Shown here in pieces: positions 21,330 through 25,861 of a stretch of 25,861 nucleotides of DNA (positions within the stretch are counted from its first letter, which is position 1; every line of letters starts with the position of its first letter). The stretch is from CAZMJP01 sp964566895 (GTDB lineage: Bacteria > Patescibacteriota > Patescibacteriia > UBA2591 > UBA6264): positions 1 through 25,861 of the forward strand of contig CAZMJP010000010.1 of NCBI GenBank assembly GCA_964566895.1, read 5' to 3'. The position numbers and the translations under genes were made by a program. The notes below the pieces were generated by a model. That model saw only the letters and a program-made list of their open reading frames with translations. It made no database searches and was not told the DNA's origin.

Positions 21330-23258
21330 TTATAATCCCCTTTGCTCAATCCACCACTGTAGAATTTCTTTGGCTGCCGGGACGGCCGCCGCGCTTCCCT
21401 CTCCCCCGTTTTCTATTAAAACAGTTAAAACAATTTCCGGATTCTTATAGGGGGCAAAACCAGTAAACCAGGCGTGGGGATTTTTATCTCCACCTACCTG
21501 AGCCGTTCCCGTTTTACCAGCTACTTCAATAGACAAATCGGCCAATTTTCTGGCGCTTCCATCAGTTACTGCGGCCCTCAGCCCGCGCCTGATTAAATTA
21601 ATTTGTTCTAGATTTATAAAATTCTGCCTAATAACTTCAGGAGTAATTTCCCTTTTTTGACCGGTTTCAGCATTCCTTATTTGTTTGACTAAATGAGGTC
21701 TAAAAAAAGTACCTTGGTTAGCTATGGCGGCGGTATAATTAGCCACTTGTAAGGGGGTGACTAAAATGTCTCCCTGACCGATTGAGATATGATATGTATC
21801 TCCGATATACCAAGGCTCTTTTTTTGTCTCCTGTTTCCACCGCGGGGTAGCTAAAAACCCTTGACTCTCGCCTGGTAGGTCAATGCCTGTTTTTTGAGTT
21901 AAACCAAAAAGTCGGGCATAATAATTAATTTTTTCTATCCCTAAGCCTTCAAAATCTCCATACCCGCCGCCAAGATAATAAAAAAAGGTATTTATTGATT
22001 CGGCTAAAGCTTTAATCAAGTCAGTCCGACCATGTCCTCCTTCTTTCCAATCAGCAAAAAACCATTGGTTAATTCTTATTCCGCCTTGCGATAAAATAGT
22101 TGTCGTTCCGTTAATAATATCTTCAATTAAAGCCCCGGCGGCGATGACCGGCTTAATTACTGACCCCGGAGTATATTCGCCGGAAATAGCCCGAAAAAAT
22201 AAGGGCCTATCAGAATCTTTCAAAAGAGCTTGATAATCTTCTGAGGAACCCTGAATAAATATATTGTTATCATAAGCGGGAAAACTAAAAATAGACAGAA
22301 TCTCTCCGGTCTGCGGGTTTAGAGCAATAACTGTCCCAGTTTGACTTCCATTAAGTTTAATATATTTAGTTAGAACTTCAGCTGCTTTTTTTTGTAGATT
22401 AAAATCGAGAGAGAGAATTAAATCTTGGCCGGTCTTGGCCGATTGCTGAGAGACAATCCCTTCTTCTTTCCCTAACGAGTTTACTTCTATTCTTTTTTGT
22501 CCGTCTTTTCCTTTTAATAAGGTTTCGTAATATAGCTCCAATCCTGTTTTACCGATCGAATCGGTTATTAAATAATCTGGTTGTTTTTGCAATTCCTCCG
22601 GGCTGATTTTTCCTGTATAACCCAGAATATGAGAGAATAATTCAGCTTCTTCCCCTGATAGATATTGACGTTGAGCTTTTATCTCTAAAACAATGCCGGG
22701 CAATTCATTTAACTCTAACATTAAATTCATAGCCAGAGAGTGATCTAAATTTTCTTTAATAACTACTGGTTGATAAGAACCTATAACTCCTGTCCGAGGT
22801 ATTTTATCTGAAATTAAATCTTTATATTCTGTCAATAGGGGATGTTTAACAATAATATCCTGCGTAAAAGTAGTCAGTGAGGGCAAATCACCCGGGATTA
22901 CGGATAAGGAAAAACTGGGGATATTTTTGACCAAGGGCTGCAGATTTCGGTCATAAATGAGCCCCCGGTCAGCTTTAACCGGGACAAGACGAATTCTATT
23001 GCCTTCAGCTATGTCTCTATATTCCTCCCCCCCGACTACCTGCAGCCAGAAAATACGACTAATAAGAATCGCGATAACCAAAAATACGAAGAAGAACAAG
23101 AGATAAATTCGTCTTTTTTTTACCGAAGGCGTCGTTAAACCGCCGATAAATGATTCATTGCCTGGCATATAATCGCCCTGGTCAAAATGATAAGCGCTGG
23201 ATAACTTTTTACCCTTTACGCTTCCGTCTTGTAATTGAACATCAAAAAGGTCGGACAT
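21330..23258 (-). CDS. mrdA: Penicillin-binding protein 2 (class B transpeptidase)
   Basis: This 642-residue membrane-anchored DD-transpeptidase crosslinks peptidoglycan. It has a cytoplasmic N-terminus of about 48 residues, one membrane helix (about 50-70), a pedestal domain beginning RGLIYDRNLQPLVKN, and a transpeptidase domain from about 300. All three catalytic motifs are intact: SVIK with nucleophile S366 (366-369), SIN (421-423) and KTG (582-584, AGKTGTAQVGG). The layout and the segment GDTYHISIGQGDILVTPLQVANYTAAIAN indicate PBP2, the elongation enzyme that works with RodA and MreB, rather than the division PBP3. No rodA or mreB is seen nearby. The protein needs D-Ala-D-Ala stems made by the ddl product in this window. 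The N-terminal 48 residues are longer than usual. Confidence 0.94.
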   Translation of the reverse strand: MSDLFDVQLQDGSVKGKKLSSAYHFDQGDYMPGNESFIGGLTTPSVKKRRIYLLFFFVFLVIAILISRIFWLQVVGGEEYRDIAEGNRIRLVPVKADRGLIYDRNLQPLVKNIPSFSLSVIPGDLPSLTTFTQDIIVKHPLLTEYKDLISDKIPRTGVIGSYQPVVIKENLDHSLAMNLMLELNELPGIVLEIKAQRQYLSGEEAELFSHILGYTGKISPEELQKQPDYLITDSIGKTGLELYYETLLKGKDGQKRIEVNSLGKEEGIVSQQSAKTGQDLILSLDFNLQKKAAEVLTKYIKLNGSQTGTVIALNPQTGEILSIFSFPAYDNNIFIQGSSEDYQALLKDSDRPLFFRAISGEYTPGSVIKPVIAAGALIEDIINGTTTILSQGGIRINQWFFADWKEGGHGRTDLIKALAESINTFFYYLGGGYGDFEGLGIEKINYYARLFGLTQKTGIDLPGESQGFLATPRWKQETKKEPWYIGDTYHISIGQGDILVTPLQVANYTAAIANQGTFFRPHLVKQIRNAETGQKREITPEVIRQNFINLEQINLIRRGLRAAVTDGSARKLADLSIEVAGKTGTAQVGGDKNPHAWFTGFAPYKNPEIVLTVLIENGGEGSAAAVPAAKEILQWWIEQRGL

Positions 23259-23277
23259 ACGAATGTAAAATCAAAAA

Positions 23278-23305
23278 TTTTCTGTCTGCTATTTTAGGCA
23301 GAAAA
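23278..23305 (-). terminator. Probable terminator of the GT2-GT39 pair
   Basis: TTTTCTG (23278-23284) pairs with CAGAAAA (23299-23305), and an alternative inner pairing TCTGC/GCAGA is possible. On the minus strand TTTTTGATTTT follows. It lies between the GT39 stop and the PBP2 start. Confidence 0.45.
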
Positions 23306-23314
23306 ATACAAAAA

Positions 23315-24934
23315 TTAATTCATTTTATATACCATCATAATTTTTGCCCCATCAACTTTCACCGAATAATATTCTTTTTCTTGTAGATATTCATCTTTCT
23401 GTCCCCGACGTGGAGCTATAAAATATTCAGCTACTCTTGGGTTATCTACGTATACCAGTCTATTCCTATTATCATCGTTCAGAATTTGGGCATTGAGTTT
23501 TCCAGGCGTATCATCAACGACATAAATTTTTATAGCACTACTTTTATCGTTTTTTAAAATGTATTCCAGGGCTTGTCTATATGATAATCCCCAATAGTCC
23601 AAATCAAAAGAACTCCCCGCTTCCTCTAAATTTTTACCAGCCAATCTATTAAAGTAAAAATCTTGAAATGGGTGGTATTTGACCATAAGCCCTGTTACCT
23701 TAACCAGATTAGCTATCACGGCCGCGATAAAAACCGTATTTATAATCTTATATCTCAATCCTTTAAACTTTATTTCAAAGTATTCAAGCAAAAATATCAG
23801 CCCTTCTAAACTAATCATTAAAAAAGCGGGGTAAATAAAAAACATTTGTCGCCAGGCGGTATACAAAATTGACTTCAATACAACTACGGTTATCAACGGC
23901 AAGAAAAACCAAAGTAGATATAACAAGCTATTTTTTTCGTTAAGACAAAGCGCTGTTTTAGGATTTTTTAATAATAGTTTTAAACTCGCAAAGCACCCGA
24001 CAAAAAAGAAAATGGTATATATTATTGGCGTGGATATAATAACCCATAATGGGATATAATGCCACGGTAAATTCGTCGATTTTAGATATTTCCCCAAGTA
24101 TAAATTTTCTGTCCGAGATGCGGGAGAATAATGAACCATTAATTTAAAAGATTCTATAAAATGACGGAATGGATGAGGCCATAAAAACGGCCAGAAAAGT
24201 ATAATAAAACAAATCAACAAAATTACGTATCCCAATAGATTTTTAATGATTTTCTTACGTTCTCCATTCTCCGATTTAGTCGTTAATAAATCAATACCGA
24301 AAGAAATTAAAGTAAAAAAAGGAATAATAACGCCCGGAATTCTTACGTCAACCAACAAGGCGCAAGTCAAAGCATGAAGAAAGGCGTTTCCTAACGTTTT
24401 TTTGTCTAAAAATCGAACCAAAGTATAAATGCTGATTATAAAAAAGGCTAAAAAGGCAACATCTTTTGAATTATAGAACGAATGCGCAAAAAGACGCGGA
24501 CTCATAATCAAAAATAAACTCCCCAATAGACCGATTCTCCAACTTTGAAATCCGCGCTTGCATAATAAATAGAAAAACCATACGCTGGTATAAAACAATA
24601 AGAAAGTAACAAAATGCCTCATTAAGTATATTGCTCTCGAATCTCTTGAAAGATTCAAATATTTTTCAATGGTAAATAATAACATCTCAAAAGCGGGTCC
24701 ATGATACTTGCCTTCAATTGAAAAAAGACTCTGATTTCCGTTTATGACATATTCGACCGATAATTTTCCCCTCTCTCTTGCGGCAGATTCATCCCACGAA
24801 ACACTGTAATCCTTAAAAATACCTGTCCCGATAAGAAAATAAGTAATGAAAAAAAGACAAACTACAATTTTATATTTTTTTTTAACCAAAATTTTATTTC
24901 CAAACATTTTTATATTTGACAGAATTTCTGACAT
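23315..24934 (-). CDS. GT39-type polytopic membrane glycosyltransferase
   Basis: This protein of about 540 residues has roughly ten to twelve predicted membrane helices and a C-terminal soluble part of about 100 residues. The first external loop carries YSVSWDESAARERGK, where the Asp-Glu pair matches the catalytic position of the PMT/ArnT (GT39/GT83) superfamily. A later loop, SPRLFAHSFYNSKDVAF, is typical of the same group. These enzymes move a sugar from a polyprenyl-phosphate donor onto a lipid or protein acceptor outside the cell. The ATG at 24979 would overlap the upstream GT2 gene by 86 bp. I prefer ATG 24934 (MSEIL); ATG 24907 (MFGNK) is also possible. None has an SD. The partner GT2 gene overlaps its start, indicating coupling. 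Confidence 0.85.
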   Translation of the reverse strand: MSEILSNIKMFGNKILVKKKYKIVVCLFFITYFLIGTGIFKDYSVSWDESAARERGKLSVEYVINGNQSLFSIEGKYHGPAFEMLLFTIEKYLNLSRDSRAIYLMRHFVTFLLFYTSVWFFYLLCKRGFQSWRIGLLGSLFLIMSPRLFAHSFYNSKDVAFLAFFIISIYTLVRFLDKKTLGNAFLHALTCALLVDVRIPGVIIPFFTLISFGIDLLTTKSENGERKKIIKNLLGYVILLICFIILFWPFLWPHPFRHFIESFKLMVHYSPASRTENLYLGKYLKSTNLPWHYIPLWVIISTPIIYTIFFFVGCFASLKLLLKNPKTALCLNEKNSLLYLLWFFLPLITVVVLKSILYTAWRQMFFIYPAFLMISLEGLIFLLEYFEIKFKGLRYKIINTVFIAAVIANLVKVTGLMVKYHPFQDFYFNRLAGKNLEEAGSSFDLDYWGLSYRQALEYILKNDKSSAIKIYVVDDTPGKLNAQILNDDNRNRLVYVDNPRVAEYFIAPRRGQKDEYLQEKEYYSVKVDGAKIMMVYKMN

Positions 24935-25631
24935 AAATTTTGTTAAATCTAATAAGAAAAACAATAGTAAATAAATCAAAAAAGGCCTGAAAAAAACGCT
25001 TAAATCCGTATTTTGATTTTCCGTATATCCGAGGACGATGATTGACCTTTATTTCAGCGATTTTGAACCCCTTATAAAATACCAAAGCGGGTATAAACCT
25101 GTATAAACCTCCATTAATATCCAATCCTTTGACTACTTCTCGGCGATAAGCTTTAAGGCAACAGTTAAAGTCGTGGATTCTTACCCGGGTTAAACGGGAG
25201 ATAATAAAATTAAATATTTTAGACGGGATAACTTTGGTTAAAGAATCGTGGCGCTTGAATTTCCAGCCGGATACTAAATCATATCCTTCATTTATTTTAT
25301 TAATAAGCTTAGGAATTTCATTAGGGTCATCTTGTAAATCCCCGTCCATGGTAATAATTATCTTGCCACTTGCCTCCTTAAATCCCACTTGGAGAGCTGC
25401 ACCTTTGCCAAAATTATATTCGCCTTTTATATATTTAAAATTAACCCCATTTTTATTCGCCTCGTTATCAATACCCTTCAATATATTAAAAGTACTATCA
25501 GTGCTCCCGTCATCAATAAAGATGATCTCGAATGATTTTTCTAGCAAAGTCATTACACCTACAATCTCTTTATATAATCGATTAATACTTCTAGACTCGT
25601 TATATATTGGTATTACTATGGAAATGTCCAT
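24894..25631 (-). CDS. Polyprenyl-phosphate glycosyltransferase (DPM1/ArnC-like GT2)
   Basis: This 245-residue GT2 enzyme opens MDISIVIPIYNESRSI, has IDDGSTDST (about 40-48) and the metal-binding DxD in TMDGDLQDDP (about 94-101). The pattern RVRIHDFNCCLKAYRREV and HRPRIYGKSKYGFKRF at the C-terminal side is typical of dolichol- or undecaprenyl-phosphate mannosyl/glucosyl transferases. It lacks the two C-terminal membrane helices of GtrB/ArnC, having at most one hydrophobic stretch (about 213-228), so it resembles the soluble DPM1 type. It would make the lipid-linked sugar that the overlapping GT39 enzyme uses. The sugar is not known. The upstream 230 bp are very AT-rich and no clear promoter was found. 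Confidence 0.9.
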   Translation of the reverse strand: MDISIVIPIYNESRSINRLYKEIVGVMTLLEKSFEIIFIDDGSTDSTFNILKGIDNEANKNGVNFKYIKGEYNFGKGAALQVGFKEASGKIIITMDGDLQDDPNEIPKLINKINEGYDLVSGWKFKRHDSLTKVIPSKIFNFIISRLTRVRIHDFNCCLKAYRREVVKGLDINGGLYRFIPALVFYKGFKIAEIKVNHRPRIYGKSKYGFKRFFQAFFDLFTIVFLIRFNKIYVRNSVKYKNVWK

Positions 25632-25861
25632 ACTTTACTTTTAATTCTTTTAGTTATAAATTTTTAATTTTTCACATTTAGAAACTAACCAAGGGAAAGG
25701 TTTTAAAATTTTTGTTATTTTAAAATGTTTTTGCAGAATTTTAGAAAGATTGTTTTTATTTCAGAAATTTATATGACCTACGTTTTGCCAAAAGAAGATA
25801 AATTAAACCAGAGCTCATTTTATTTCTCATTTTGCATTTTAACTTTTAATTTTTAACTTTT
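25632..25861. other. AT-rich upstream region with short tandem repeat
   Basis: No gene is visible in this 230-bp end of the window. It is strongly AT-rich and ends in two imperfect tandem copies of TTTTAACTTTTAA-like sequence (about 25836-25861). It may hold the promoter of the GT2-GT39 pair, but no clear -35/-10 pair was found. Confidence 0.35.

Noticed and set aside
24935..24979. Longer N-terminus of the GT39 protein from ATG 24979
   Set aside because: It would overlap the upstream GT2 gene by 86 bp and adds an extra hydrophobic stretch read from GT2 coding sequence; a start at 24934 or 24907 is simpler.
1..25861. CRISPR array, transposase, integrase, phage or defence system
   Set aside because: No regularly spaced repeats, no terminal inverted repeats with target duplication, and no protein with such domains was seen on either strand.

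Overview
This window reads as a chromosomal segment of an ultra-small, genome-reduced bacterium of the Candidate Phyla Radiation (Patescibacteria, probably Parcubacteria-like). That placement is an inference. It rests on the moderately AT-rich sequence, compact gene order with 4-30 bp gaps, very few Shine-Dalgarno sequences, several probably leaderless genes, and small membrane or Lys-rich proteins of types common in that group (a DUF5654-like protein, a hydrolase with 'GTLIK...VYxI...KRP' repeats). TGA is used as an ordinary stop (ddl and the radical SAM gene end in it), so no recoded genetic code is seen. There is no CRISPR array, insertion sequence, integrase, rRNA or tRNA.

Layout. Positions 1-1000 hold a NUDIX hydrolase followed by an apparently undescribed, promoter- and terminator-bounded structured RNA (about 737-941). 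Positions 1047-1544 (-) hold a Cys-containing unknown protein with a palindrome over its promoter. Positions 1740-2883 (+) hold DUF5654-like, cupin and Mth938-like proteins. Positions 3023-3301 (-) encode an RRM RNA-binding protein, divergent from ddl-ftsQ (3493-5565, +), a peptidoglycan and division pair. Positions 10841 down to 5706 (-) look like one seven-gene operon: thpR, an unknown helical protein, a GT2 glycosyltransferase, gltX, an EnvC-like M23 peptidase and two small membrane proteins. Divergent from it is an AmmeMemoRadiSam radical SAM enzyme (10952-11959), then a geranylgeranyl-reductase-like flavoprotein (12179-13216), a PurF C-terminal remnant (13291-13563, -), a ClpB-type disaggregase (13646-16258) and a secreted lytic-transglycosylase-like protein with four C-terminal repeats (16328-17746). 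Next come nadK (-), a Lys-rich conserved unknown (+), thyX (-) and fmt (+), a small membrane protein (-), penicillin-binding protein 2 (-), and a GT39-type membrane glycosyltransferase with its polyprenyl-phosphate GT2 partner (-).

Together the genes serve cell-envelope construction (Ddl, FtsQ, PBP2, M23 peptidase, lytic transglycosylase, GT2/GT39), translation (GltX, Fmt, ThpR, RRM protein), nucleotide and cofactor supply (ThyX, NadK, NUDIX) and proteostasis (ClpB). Most items are recognisable core genes. The parts that look new or odd are the 205-nt structured RNA with an SD-led micro-ORF, the PurF fragment, the ClpB carrying a ClpC-like Gly-Phe loop, symmetric and leaderless promoters, and a GC-rich palindrome inside fmt.
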